From the IMG/VR virus record IMGVR_UViG_3300042465_001970, positions 1-39,944 of that record: DNA of 39,944 bases; one strand, given 5' to 3'. Both the position numbers and the translations under genes were made by a program. Shown here in pieces: positions 23,341 to 30,008 of the stretch. Source of the DNA: a virus. The notes under the pieces are model-generated. The model saw only the letters and a list, made by a program, of their open reading frames with translations, was not told the origin of the DNA and ran no database searches. Within the stretch, counting starts at the first letter, position 1. Every line of letters begins with the position of its first letter.

Positions 23341-24263
23341 GCCTTTTCACCATTACGACAGATAAGTCTAATAAAGACATCCCTTCAGGCATGAGCGTAT
23401 TAGAGGCAAGAAGGCATTACCATGCAATGAGCAATGGTTTTGTGTCTAAGCTTTCAAAGCCAGTAGTCCATAAGTACGAAGACAAGTACGTCTTTAGAGG
23501 CGATGCCAGTCAGTCAAGCTTAAAAGGTTATGGCGCAGAGCAGCTAGTTGCTGAGTGCAAAGAAGATGTTCTGGTCTACTGTGCACCTCGAGTCGGTATG
23601 GCTATGGATGCAATTGCAACGCTAGCTCAGATGTACGACAAAAAGTGTGTGTTCTTTTGCCCAGCATCTAGTGAGCCTTCTAAGCATCAAAAAGCTTTGC
23701 TAGCTTACGGTGCAGACTTGCGATTCATAAAAATTGCAGCAATGCCTACATTAAACAGCTATGCAAAGAAATGGGCAGAGCAACATGGCGCAAAGTACTT
23801 GCCATTTGGTTTGGCAAAGACTCCATTAGTCACGGCAGGCATTGTTAGACTAGGCACGCAAATTGCTGAAATAATCGATGAAGAACCTACTGAGATTTGG
23901 ATGTCTGTCTCTACTGGCACAGCAATTAGAGCATTACAGATTGCATGGCCAGAAGCTTTGTGCAAAGGTATGGTGGTTGCTAGGAATATGCAAGACGGTG
24001 AGATAGGTCACGCAAACCTTTGGTCTGCTTCAACGCCGTTCTTAAAAGACGTGCCATTAAGCAAGAGACCTCCCTTTCCATCTACAGCAAACTACGATGC
24101 CAAGTGTTGGGAAGACTTTGACAACTTTGCAGCAAAAGGCTCGATCTTTATCAATGTAGGCACAGACGATAAGGTCAACCGTTTTTACGAAGAAGTCAAA
24201 GACATACCGTTAGACAGCCAAAGAGCATGGCATGACATGCGTGATCTGGAGCGTGGACTATGA
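23337..24263 (+). CDS. PLP-dependent fold-type-II-like protein in modification cassette (308 aa)
   Basis: The 308-aa sequence has the broad order of fold-type-II PLP enzymes such as ACC deaminase or threonine synthase. A Lys in SSLKGYGAEQL (about 63) suits the Schiff-base lysine. LVYCAPRVGMAMDAIATLAQ (about 80-99) sits where these enzymes have the asparagine loop, KHQKALLAYGADLRFIK follows, and a glycine/threonine loop SVSTGTAIRAL (about 190-200) could hold the cofactor phosphate. The usual S-G-N-x loop is not conserved, and the STGT loop could alternatively suggest a phosphoribosyltransferase-like fold. ATGA overlaps on both sides place it in the same pathway. An amino-group or side-chain tailoring role is inferred. 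Confidence 0.45.
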   Translation: MSLFTITTDKSNKDIPSGMSVLEARRHYHAMSNGFVSKLSKPVVHKYEDKYVFRGDASQSSLKGYGAEQLVAECKEDVLVYCAPRVGMAMDAIATLAQMYDKKCVFFCPASSEPSKHQKALLAYGADLRFIKIAAMPTLNSYAKKWAEQHGAKYLPFGLAKTPLVTAGIVRLGTQIAEIIDEEPTEIWMSVSTGTAIRALQIAWPEALCKGMVVARNMQDGEIGHANLWSASTPFLKDVPLSKRPPFPSTANYDAKCWEDFDNFAAKGSIFINVGTDDKVNRFYEEVKDIPLDSQRAWHDMRDLERGL

Positions 24264-25393
24264 GAATCGAAACAACTGCCTACTATGATGAGATGGTGCG
24301 CTATGCTGCCATGGCCAAAACTCAACAACTAGAGTGCAATCTTGGGACAATCCCACACCTAGAAGGCTCTGTCAAAGATGACCTAATGAGGCATGTTGAG
24401 CTCTATGATGTAGTCAACCGTAAGTATGCAGGCTTCACACAAATTGTTTTAGATCTCTTCTACAACACATCTCCTAATCATCCTTACGCTCACAAGCTGC
24501 ATGATGTACGCAAACCTATTTGCGAATCATTTGACCGAGTTGAGTACGTATGGGGTTTGGCAGAATGGATGTATGTGTTCATAGTTCATCGAGTCACAGG
24601 TAGCGGCATCAACTATGCTAAAAAACCTAGTGGCTACAACAACACAATCTTGCCAAAGTTTGCTGGCTGCGACACGATTGAGCAAATGACTCAAGTCATT
24701 GCAAACAGAACATCAACCATTTACACATCAGTCGGTTATCAATTCCCAGCATTTCCAAAGCCGACTAGTGACTATAAGCTTGGCGGCGATTACTTTTTAT
24801 GCCACTACGCACCCAAACTGGCAAGGGATCTTGCAGAATGGCTTGAATCAAAAGGCAAGCGTGACCTTCGTGACATTGGCGAGTGGATGTTTGAGTGGAA
24901 TAAGCAGCAAGGCTTGCGTGCTTACAAATTCCAGTACGCTGCTGTTGTTAGCGACATTGCAGACTTCTTCCCTCAGTTCGTCAACTTAAACAGCCCATTC
25001 TTTTATGGCAGCAATGCCGTCGAATGCTTGAAATACGCAGCTAAGCCTTTGAGCAAAGGCAAAGAGCAAGACTTTCTAGATGAAGTCACCATGAGGTTTT
25101 GCAAAGACATTGGCGCAACTGCTTATGACGGCGAAGACATTTTCTGTGATGGAATCCGTTGGATTGAAAACTACGTCAGGCCAGGTCATGACTACAACCA
25201 TCTTGATCGTGACAAGATCTGGAACAGTAGCACAATTATTGACCATCCTTATGGACGGCAAAAAGCAATGCTTGAACACGGCTTGATTGAGTCATTTAAC
25301 TCTTTGACAGTCCATCCTTCTGATGACCATGTGCTTAAGTTGGCAGGCATGAGCAAAGGTCAATACCTACTTAAAGTTCATGGCCTTGACTAA
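24260..25393 (+). CDS. aGPT-pyrophosphorylase / amino acid:DNA transferase-like protein (377 aa)
   Basis: The 377-aa protein is helical, with motifs HRVTGSGINYAKKPSGYNNT (about 112-131), YTSVGYQFPAFPKP (about 154-168), GGDYFLCHYAPKLARDLAEW (about 174-193), and ENYVRPGHDYNHLDRDKIW (about 307-326). I recall this arrangement from phage proteins grouped with the alpha-glutamyl/putrescinyl-thymine pyrophosphorylases, a DNA-glycosylase-fold family. Some members transfer an amino acid onto an activated 5-hydroxymethylpyrimidine in DNA. It is the last of four ATGA-coupled genes starting with the hydroxymethylase-like gene. No separate hmdU kinase was found. Family membership is a recollection, not a computed match. 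Confidence 0.45.
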   Translation: MRIETTAYYDEMVRYAAMAKTQQLECNLGTIPHLEGSVKDDLMRHVELYDVVNRKYAGFTQIVLDLFYNTSPNHPYAHKLHDVRKPICESFDRVEYVWGLAEWMYVFIVHRVTGSGINYAKKPSGYNNTILPKFAGCDTIEQMTQVIANRTSTIYTSVGYQFPAFPKPTSDYKLGGDYFLCHYAPKLARDLAEWLESKGKRDLRDIGEWMFEWNKQQGLRAYKFQYAAVVSDIADFFPQFVNLNSPFFYGSNAVECLKYAAKPLSKGKEQDFLDEVTMRFCKDIGATAYDGEDIFCDGIRWIENYVRPGHDYNHLDRDKIWNSSTIIDHPYGRQKAMLEHGLIESFNSLTVHPSDDHVLKLAGMSKGQYLLKVHGLD

Positions 25394-25396
25394 AAA

Positions 25397-25414
25397 TGTT
25401 GTACAATTAAAATT
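25397..25414 (+). promoter_or_regulatory. Half-cassette promoter, probably leaderless
   Basis: The right arm of the repeated dyad (TGTTGTACAAT) recurs with TACAAT at 25402-25407. The left arm and the 5' hairpin are missing, and the dCMP deaminase ATG is only eight bases past the -10. No ribosome-binding site is visible. A TTGACT at 25386-25391 is too close to be its -35. A transcript from here would start at or next to the ATG. Confidence 0.5.
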
Positions 25415-25843
25415 ATGACGAGACCTACACTAGATCAGACTTATATGGAGGTTGCTCGTGCGTTTGCTAAGCGTGCAACTTGCCCAAGACGCCAAGTTGG
25501 AGCTGTCATAACCGGCAATGGTTACATCTTATCCTCAGGTTACAACGGCTCGTTTCCAGGCTCAGACCATTGCATTGACACGCCTTGTCCAGGTGCAACT
25601 CTGCCTAGCGGCACAGGCCTTGACTTGTGCACGGCAGCTCATGCTGAGCAGAATGCAATTGCTAGGTTAAAAGATGTTGATGCAGCAGACACGCTTTATT
25701 GCACAACAGCGCCATGCATCAGCTGCACTAAGCTTGTGTTGTGCACAGGCATTAAGCGGATTGTTGTTGACAAAGACTATATTTATAGCGGCAAAGATTT
25801 GTGGCTAAGCAGCGGTCGTGCGTGGAGCAACTATGTCGAGTAG
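25415..25843 (+). CDS. dCMP deaminase
   Basis: The 142-aa product is a zinc-dependent deoxycytidylate deaminase. HAEQNAI (residues 76-82) supplies the zinc His and the proton-shuttling Glu, and TTAPCISC (about 97-104) supplies the two zinc cysteines. CPRRQVGAVI and YNGSFPGS in the N-terminal half are typical of the family, and HC...C around residues 52-58 suits the second, structural zinc of phage enzymes. It makes dUMP from dCMP, feeding thymidine or hydroxymethyl-dUMP synthesis. It follows the modification-like genes and overlaps the polymerase by 11 bases. Confidence 0.92.
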   Translation: MTRPTLDQTYMEVARAFAKRATCPRRQVGAVITGNGYILSSGYNGSFPGSDHCIDTPCPGATLPSGTGLDLCTAAHAEQNAIARLKDVDAADTLYCTTAPCISCTKLVLCTGIKRIVVDKDYIYSGKDLWLSSGRAWSNYVE

Positions 25844-27617
25844 AAACAAGGCTGTGCTTGACATCGAGTGCTACACAAACTACTTTCTGATTGCCATTAA
25901 GTCTATGGCTAACGATAAGGTTGTGACATTTGAACGGTCTAGCTGGGTAGACTTTGATGTTGAGCAGCTGATTAGCGTGTTGCGCAAATACACAATCGTC
26001 ACGTTCAACGGCAATAGGTATGACTTGTTGCTTTTAAAAGGTGCCATTGCAGACTTTGACGCCGAGAGATTAAAGGTCATGTCAGATGACATCATTGTCA
26101 ATAATGCCAGAGCTTGGGACATAGAGTCTAAGTACAGCTTACCTCAGTGCAAATACATAGACCACATCGACCTGATTGATGTTGCACCTGGCAAAGCCAG
26201 TCTGAAAATCTATGGCGGTCGTTTGCATAGCAAGAGAATGCAAGACTTGCCGATTGAGCCTAATGCAATCATCAAGCAAGATGAGCGTGAGCTGTTGACT
26301 AACTATTGCATCAATGATCTTGACACAACGATTGACCTATACAAAAAGCTAAGCAGCCAGATTGATTTGCGTGAGAAGATGGGAGAAGAGCTAGGCATGG
26401 ACTTGCGCTCAAAGTCTGATGCTCAGATTGCAGAGTCTGTGATCAAAAAGCAGATTGAAGCAATCAAAGGAAGCAAGATCTATCGGCCAGAACTTCCTGA
26501 TAATTACTCATTCAACTATGTGCCTCCAAAGTTCATCAAGTTCAAGCACCCTGATTTAGTCGAAGCGCTTAGAGTATTTAAGACTGAACCTTTTACTCTG
26601 AACGAGAAAGGCGATGCGGTTGAACCGGAGTTAGTCGGCAAGCTTAAAGTCAAGATCAACGAGTCAGTCTATCAGTTAGGCATTGGCGGTATTCACTCTT
26701 GTGAAAAGAAAGTCAATTACCTTGCCGGCGAGAACTACATTTTAGTTGACCGTGACGTAACTAGCTATTACCCAAACATCATTCTTAACCAGCGGCTTTA
26801 CCCTAAGCACATTGGCACTGAGTTCTTGACTGCCTATAAGTCGATCGTTGAGAAGAGGATCTATGCCAAAAGGACAGGTGACAAGGTCACTGATGCTTCT
26901 TTGAAGATTGTCATTAACTCTAGCTTTGGCAAGTTTGGCAACCGCTGGTCAACACTTTACAGCCCTGATTTGTTGATTCAAACCACGGTTACAGGCCAAT
27001 TGGCCTTATTGATGCTAATAGAGACCCTTGAAGGCTCAGGCATACAGGTTGTGAGTGCTAATACTGATGGCATAGTGATCTATTGCCACAAGCGCAACCA
27101 AGCGGCCTTATTTGCCATAATTGCAGAATGGGAAGACATTACTGGCTTTAACACAGAAGAAACGGCTTACACGGCCATTTATTCTAGGGACATCAATAAT
27201 TACCTAGCTTTTAAGCCATCAGGCTCTTACAAGGCTAAAGGAGCTTATGCAGATGCTGAGCTGTCTAAAACACCAACCGCCCAGATCTGCGTGCAAGCCG
27301 TAGTTGACTATCTGCAGCTAGACATACCCATTGAGACAACCATCCAGTCGTGCCAAGATACCAGAATGTTTGTTTCGGTCAGGTCTGTGACTGGCGGTGC
27401 GGTTAAGGGAGATATCTATCTAGGCAAGGCTGTCCGCTGGTACTATGCAAAAAATGAGACAGGGTCGATCAACTACAAGAAGAACGGGAATAAAGTTGCC
27501 ATGACTGATGGTGCCAAGCCTTTGATGCAGCTGCCGGCTGAACTGCCTGAGGACATTGATTATGAATGGTACACGGCAAAAGCTTATGCCATTTTGGCAG
27601 ATTTAGGGGTTAAATAA
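25833..27617 (+). CDS. Family B DNA polymerase (compact, 594 aa)
   Basis: The start is set at ATG 25833, which has a GGAG site, rather than an upstream alternative start. The exonuclease motifs are complete: LDIECY with D10/E12, FNGNRYD with D64, and YCINDLDTT with Tyr about 158 and Asp about 162. The linker YQLGIGGIHS (280-289) leads to polymerase motifs A (DRDVTSYYPNI, Asp about 308), B (LKIVINSSFGKFGN, about 357-370) and C (SANTDGIVI, Asp about 412), then a KAKGAYA motif (about 468-474) like the KxY site. It is complete but small, near phi29 DNA polymerase in length, with no large insertions. It replicates the phage genome with the primase-helicase and DUF2815 protein. It ends right before cassette copy 5. 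Confidence 0.92.
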   Translation: MSSRNKAVLDIECYTNYFLIAIKSMANDKVVTFERSSWVDFDVEQLISVLRKYTIVTFNGNRYDLLLLKGAIADFDAERLKVMSDDIIVNNARAWDIESKYSLPQCKYIDHIDLIDVAPGKASLKIYGGRLHSKRMQDLPIEPNAIIKQDERELLTNYCINDLDTTIDLYKKLSSQIDLREKMGEELGMDLRSKSDAQIAESVIKKQIEAIKGSKIYRPELPDNYSFNYVPPKFIKFKHPDLVEALRVFKTEPFTLNEKGDAVEPELVGKLKVKINESVYQLGIGGIHSCEKKVNYLAGENYILVDRDVTSYYPNIILNQRLYPKHIGTEFLTAYKSIVEKRIYAKRTGDKVTDASLKIVINSSFGKFGNRWSTLYSPDLLIQTTVTGQLALLMLIETLEGSGIQVVSANTDGIVIYCHKRNQAALFAIIAEWEDITGFNTEETAYTAIYSRDINNYLAFKPSGSYKAKGAYADAELSKTPTAQICVQAVVDYLQLDIPIETTIQSCQDTRMFVSVRSVTGGAVKGDIYLGKAVRWYYAKNETGSINYKKNGNKVAMTDGAKPLMQLPAELPEDIDYEWYTAKAYAILADLGVK

Positions 27618-27624
27618 AAAATAT

Positions 27625-27677
27625 TTGTACGGCACCCAAAAAAGTGTTGTACAATTAAACCACGGCAACGTCGCCGT
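27625..27677 (+). promoter_or_regulatory. Promoter/5'-hairpin cassette, copy 5
   Basis: TTGTAC (27625-27630), a 19-base spacer and TACAAT (27650-27655). Promoter dyad arms are TTGTACGGCAC (27625-27635) and GTGTTGTACAA (27644-27654). ACGGC (27662-27666) pairs with GCCGT (27673-27677) around aacgtc, seven bases after the -10. The ribosome-binding site in the leader (TAAGGTAAAAG) is weaker than in the other copies. Confidence 0.8.
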
Positions 27678-27701
27678 CTTAATGTCGTAAGGTAAAAGCA
27701 A

Positions 27702-27914
27702 ATGAAAAACACAGCATGGAAAAAAGACTACTTGGTCGTAATGCATAGTGACTATGACAATACATGGTCAGACAAAACTATCCCTTGCACATTTATGCAA
27801 GCACTTCGTTTTATTAGGGCAAAAGGATGGACTCACGCTCTAGACAAAGATACAGTGCGCATTGTCACTCTTTCTGAGTGGGCAAATCTCCCAAAGTATG
27901 AGGTGGCAGCATGA
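27702..27914 (+). CDS. Small protein heading the accessory run (70 aa)
   Basis: The 70-aa product (MKNTAWKKDYLVVMHSDYDN...) looks like a small alpha/beta protein with no recognised family. It is the first gene under cassette copy 5 and ends in an ATGA overlap with a membrane miniprotein. Confidence 0.6.
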   Translation: MKNTAWKKDYLVVMHSDYDNTWSDKTIPCTFMQALRFIRAKGWTHALDKDTVRIVTLSEWANLPKYEVAA

Positions 27915-27997
27915 TTGAAAAATTACTTGATGTTCTAACTGCAGTTGCTATTGGCACAGGCTTAGCGGTCTTGCTAGTAGCTTGGTGGTCGTCTTGA
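27911..27997 (+). CDS. Membrane miniprotein (28 aa)
   Basis: A 28-aa frame (MIEKLLDVLTAVAIGTGLAV...) is essentially one hydrophobic helix ending in WWSS. It is coupled by ATGA to the gene before it. It is very short, so coding status is uncertain. Confidence 0.4.
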   Translation: MIEKLLDVLTAVAIGTGLAVLLVAWWSS

Positions 27998-28011
27998 TAA
28001 CGGAGAATCAC

Positions 28012-28281
28012 ATGTCTAAAAAAATGCGAACAGAGCTTGATCTTTTGATTGAAAAATTTACACCTCCGATGGACGTTGTAGGTGGCTTTTTAAGTCGTGA
28101 AGAATTTAAAACATTTGCCAATAAGGTTGTCAATGAAAGTGCAATCATTGGCTGGGTTCATGCTGAGAGAATGACCAGGCAGCGTATGGATAAAAAGATT
28201 GACTTGCTTGAACAAGAAGCCAAGATTTTGCGTGAACGTGTAAAAGAAGTTGAAATTGAACTGTTAGCAACTCAAGGATAA
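28012..28281 (+). CDS. Coiled-coil protein (89 aa)
   Basis: The 89-aa product starts at ATG 28012, which has a GGAGAATCAC site. The N-terminal half contains MDVVGGFLSREEFKTFANKV; the C-terminal half (about 50-86) is a coiled coil of E, K and L residues. No family is recognised; oligomerisation is likely. Confidence 0.6.
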   Translation: MSKKMRTELDLLIEKFTPPMDVVGGFLSREEFKTFANKVVNESAIIGWVHAERMTRQRMDKKIDLLEQEAKILRERVKEVEIELLATQG

Positions 28282-28284
28282 AAC

Positions 28285-28398
28285 ATGACTAATGAAGACA
28301 AAATTATCATAGTGTTCTGCATACTGCTTTCAATACTTTGCGTTGCCATGGCGTTGGTTTACGCCGGTTACGCATTGGCAGGATGGTTAGCATCATGA
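28285..28398 (+). CDS. Membrane miniprotein (37 aa)
   Basis: The 37-aa frame has a short charged N-terminus (MTNEDK) and one long hydrophobic span (IIIVFCILLSILCVAMALVY). It ends in an ATGA overlap with the next gene. It might be a holin-like or envelope protein, but no family match is apparent. Confidence 0.45.
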   Translation: MTNEDKIIIVFCILLSILCVAMALVYAGYALAGWLAS

Positions 28399-28613
28399 CC
28401 GGATACCAAAGCAAAAAAGAATCTACACAGATGAAGCTTGAGTTTGTCTGTCCTGGTTGCTATCATTCTGAATGTCCTACTCCAGGTAAATGTTACAACA
28501 CGGCACATCGCAATGAGGTGCTTGAAGAAGTAGCCGGCGAGTTTGACAAAATGCGGTCACTCGGCGATACTGCTGCAAGTTTTGCTTGTTATGTGAGGGA
28601 CATGAAGCGATGA
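28395..28613 (+). CDS. Small Cys-rich protein (72 aa)
   Basis: Counted from ATG 28395 (ATGA overlap), the 72-aa product has CPGCYHSECPTPGKC at about residues 20-34, a tight cysteine/histidine cluster that could bind zinc, followed by a helix. It is coupled to the next gene by another ATGA overlap. Function is unknown. Confidence 0.55.
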   Translation: MTGYQSKKESTQMKLEFVCPGCYHSECPTPGKCYNTAHRNEVLEEVAGEFDKMRSLGDTAASFACYVRDMKR

Positions 28614-28798
28614 TCGATAAAGTCAAAAAACTATTGGCTACACCTAGCGCTGAAACAATTGCTTTGAAAGAATTGGAAGACGCAAAGCGTCAGCTGCTTG
28701 AAGCACAAACAACTCGTGAGTATGCAGACTCAATGTGTAAGTTTAGAGAGGCGCAGATCAAACGTCTGACGGCCTACATTAAGGGGATTGAAATATGA
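28610..28798 (+). CDS. Small coiled-coil protein (62 aa)
   Basis: The 62-aa product (MIDKVKKLLATPSAETIALK...) is a helical coiled coil. The start at 28610 gives an ATGA overlap with the previous gene, and the end overlaps the next ATG in the same way. No family is recognised. Confidence 0.5.
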   Translation: MIDKVKKLLATPSAETIALKELEDAKRQLLEAQTTREYADSMCKFREAQIKRLTAYIKGIEI

Positions 28799-28887
28799 CT
28801 GAATGCAAGCATCGTTGGATACCTGTTGAAGGACAGCCCATTTACAAATGTGCTAGGTGCAACACGTTTATGAGAAGCATCAAATGA
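28795..28887 (+). CDS. Zinc-ribbon miniprotein (30 aa)
   Basis: A 30-aa frame contains CKHRW near the start and KCARC near residues 18-22, so C-x-H and C-x-x-C could form a mini zinc ribbon. It is coupled by ATGA overlaps on both sides. Such tiny zinc proteins are common in phage early regions. Confidence 0.5.
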   Translation: MTECKHRWIPVEGQPIYKCARCNTFMRSIK

Positions 28888-29519
28888 GTTACATCATTGC
28901 TTCACTACCACCACTTAAATGCTTTGTCAAGCGTGAGTTTTTGTATAACGAACACAAAGGTCATGGCGAATTAGAGCCTGCCATTTGGGTGAGCCTTAAG
29001 GCATTGCGAGGCCAGGTGTTTCGTATTGAATCACTGCTGCCTAACTACGGTGCGCTTTATGACAAGCTACCTATCCATGCTTATGTGTGGCATGCAAATG
29101 CAGGCAATCTGCCTATAGACACATTGCAGCTCTGGGATTGCATGGGTTATAGGTTTACCATCCTTGAAAAAATTGGTTTGCGCAATCTTGGCGTGAAGTT
29201 CTTAGGCAAAGATAAGCAGTGGCACTTTGGCCGCTACTTGTTTACGGTAGACTTTTGCGCTGATGGAATGGACTTAGACACCGGCTTTACAGAGCAAGCA
29301 GAAGAGCATAAGTCGTTCAACTGGATTGCTCTAGAAAACGGTCAGTTTGCATGCCAGCCTAACAACCGCTGCTTGTGGTACGACCAGTCGTTGATCCCTG
29401 CAGAGACAAAGTTCCCTGATTTTCAAGCTGCACAAAGATTATGGACAGTCGATGGTACGCGCAAATGGTCTGCTGGCGACGACTGGTTTTATGACATTAA
29501 GGAGAAATCCAATGATTAG
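28884..29519 (+). CDS. Unknown phage protein (211 aa)
   Basis: Counted from ATG 28884 (ATGA overlap), the 211-aa product has an N-terminal PPLKCFVKREFLYNEHKGHG segment and a middle with PIHAYVWHANAGNLPIDTLQ and LGKDKQWHFGRYLFTVDFCA. It is globular, aromatic-rich and has no membrane span or signal peptide. I do not recognise the family, although similar uncharacterised proteins are common in tailed phages. It is the largest member of the accessory run after cassette copy 5, and its 3' end overlaps the following small gene. Confidence 0.55.
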   Translation: MSYIIASLPPLKCFVKREFLYNEHKGHGELEPAIWVSLKALRGQVFRIESLLPNYGALYDKLPIHAYVWHANAGNLPIDTLQLWDCMGYRFTILEKIGLRNLGVKFLGKDKQWHFGRYLFTVDFCADGMDLDTGFTEQAEEHKSFNWIALENGQFACQPNNRCLWYDQSLIPAETKFPDFQAAQRLWTVDGTRKWSAGDDWFYDIKEKSND

Positions 29520-29691
29520 CAGAATTATTCTTTGTCTGGCAATGGCAATATTTGCTATAAACAACTTGCTTGCAGACCCTGTTAAGCCTAAAGACCCACA
29601 AACTAGTGAGATCTGTTTAGAGAAAAACAAAAGCAAAGAAGTAAAAGAACTTTGTAAAAAATGGGAGAAAGAAAATGCTAAAAAAAATTAG
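29512..29691 (+). CDS. Small exported protein with signal peptide (59 aa)
   Basis: The 59-aa product starts at ATG 29512 with an AAGGAG site. MISRIILCLAMAIFAINNLL is a signal-peptide-like segment with probable cleavage after LLA. The mature part is charged and has two cysteines 13 residues apart (EICLE ... ELCKKW), which could form a disulfide-pinned helix hairpin. An envelope or lysis-accessory role is possible. Confidence 0.5.
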   Translation: MISRIILCLAMAIFAINNLLADPVKPKDPQTSEICLEKNKSKEVKELCKKWEKENAKKN

Positions 29692-29839
29692 ATCATTTTT
29701 TGGTTTTTCTAATGAACAAAAAATAGTTGAAAACGGAAAGTTATGGCATTGCACAAAGTGCAAGCTAATTTTCCTAACTGAGTCTGCATGTGAAAAGCAC
29801 TATTGCATTGAAAAGGAAATTGATAATGGAAAAATTTGA
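29675..29839 (+). CDS. Small C2HC zinc-finger-like protein (54 aa)
   Basis: The 54-aa product has WHCTKCKLIFLTESACEKHY followed by C, i.e. C-x-x-C ... H-x-C, the spacing of a zinc finger. The N-terminus is basic. Its start overlaps the previous gene and its end overlaps the next by 14 bases. It could bind nucleic acid or protein. Confidence 0.5.
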   Translation: MLKKIRSFFGFSNEQKIVENGKLWHCTKCKLIFLTESACEKHYCIEKEIDNGKI

Positions 29840-30008
29840 ACCAATGTGCCCATGGCACATTCAAGTAGAGAGTCTGTTTATTGCTCCAGGCAGAGTGCCT
29901 AACCAAGGCACTATCTGGATTGGGGACATAAAAACAGGTGAGGGCGGTGAATTTAAAACAGAAGACTTTATAAAAGTGCTGCGTAAGTTTTATCTTGAGA
30001 ATTACTAA
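29826..30008 (+). CDS. Small protein (60 aa)
   Basis: Counted from ATG 29826, the 60-aa product (MEKFEPMCPWHIQVESLFIA...) is a small beta-rich protein. It has an AAAGGA-like site and ends in a TAATG overlap with the last gene of the unit. No family is recognised. Confidence 0.5.
   Translation: MEKFEPMCPWHIQVESLFIAPGRVPNQGTIWIGDIKTGEGGEFKTEDFIKVLRKFYLENY

Noticed and set aside
15264-27677. Evenly styled repeats considered as a CRISPR array or att sites
   Set aside because: The five copies are hundreds to thousands of bases apart, each directly precedes a start codon and each contains promoter elements; there are no spacers and no integrase.
27982-28011. Upstream extension of the 89-aa coiled-coil gene
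   Set aside because: The extension lies within the 28-aa membrane frame and lacks a ribosome-binding site, whereas ATG 28012 has GGAG at proper spacing.
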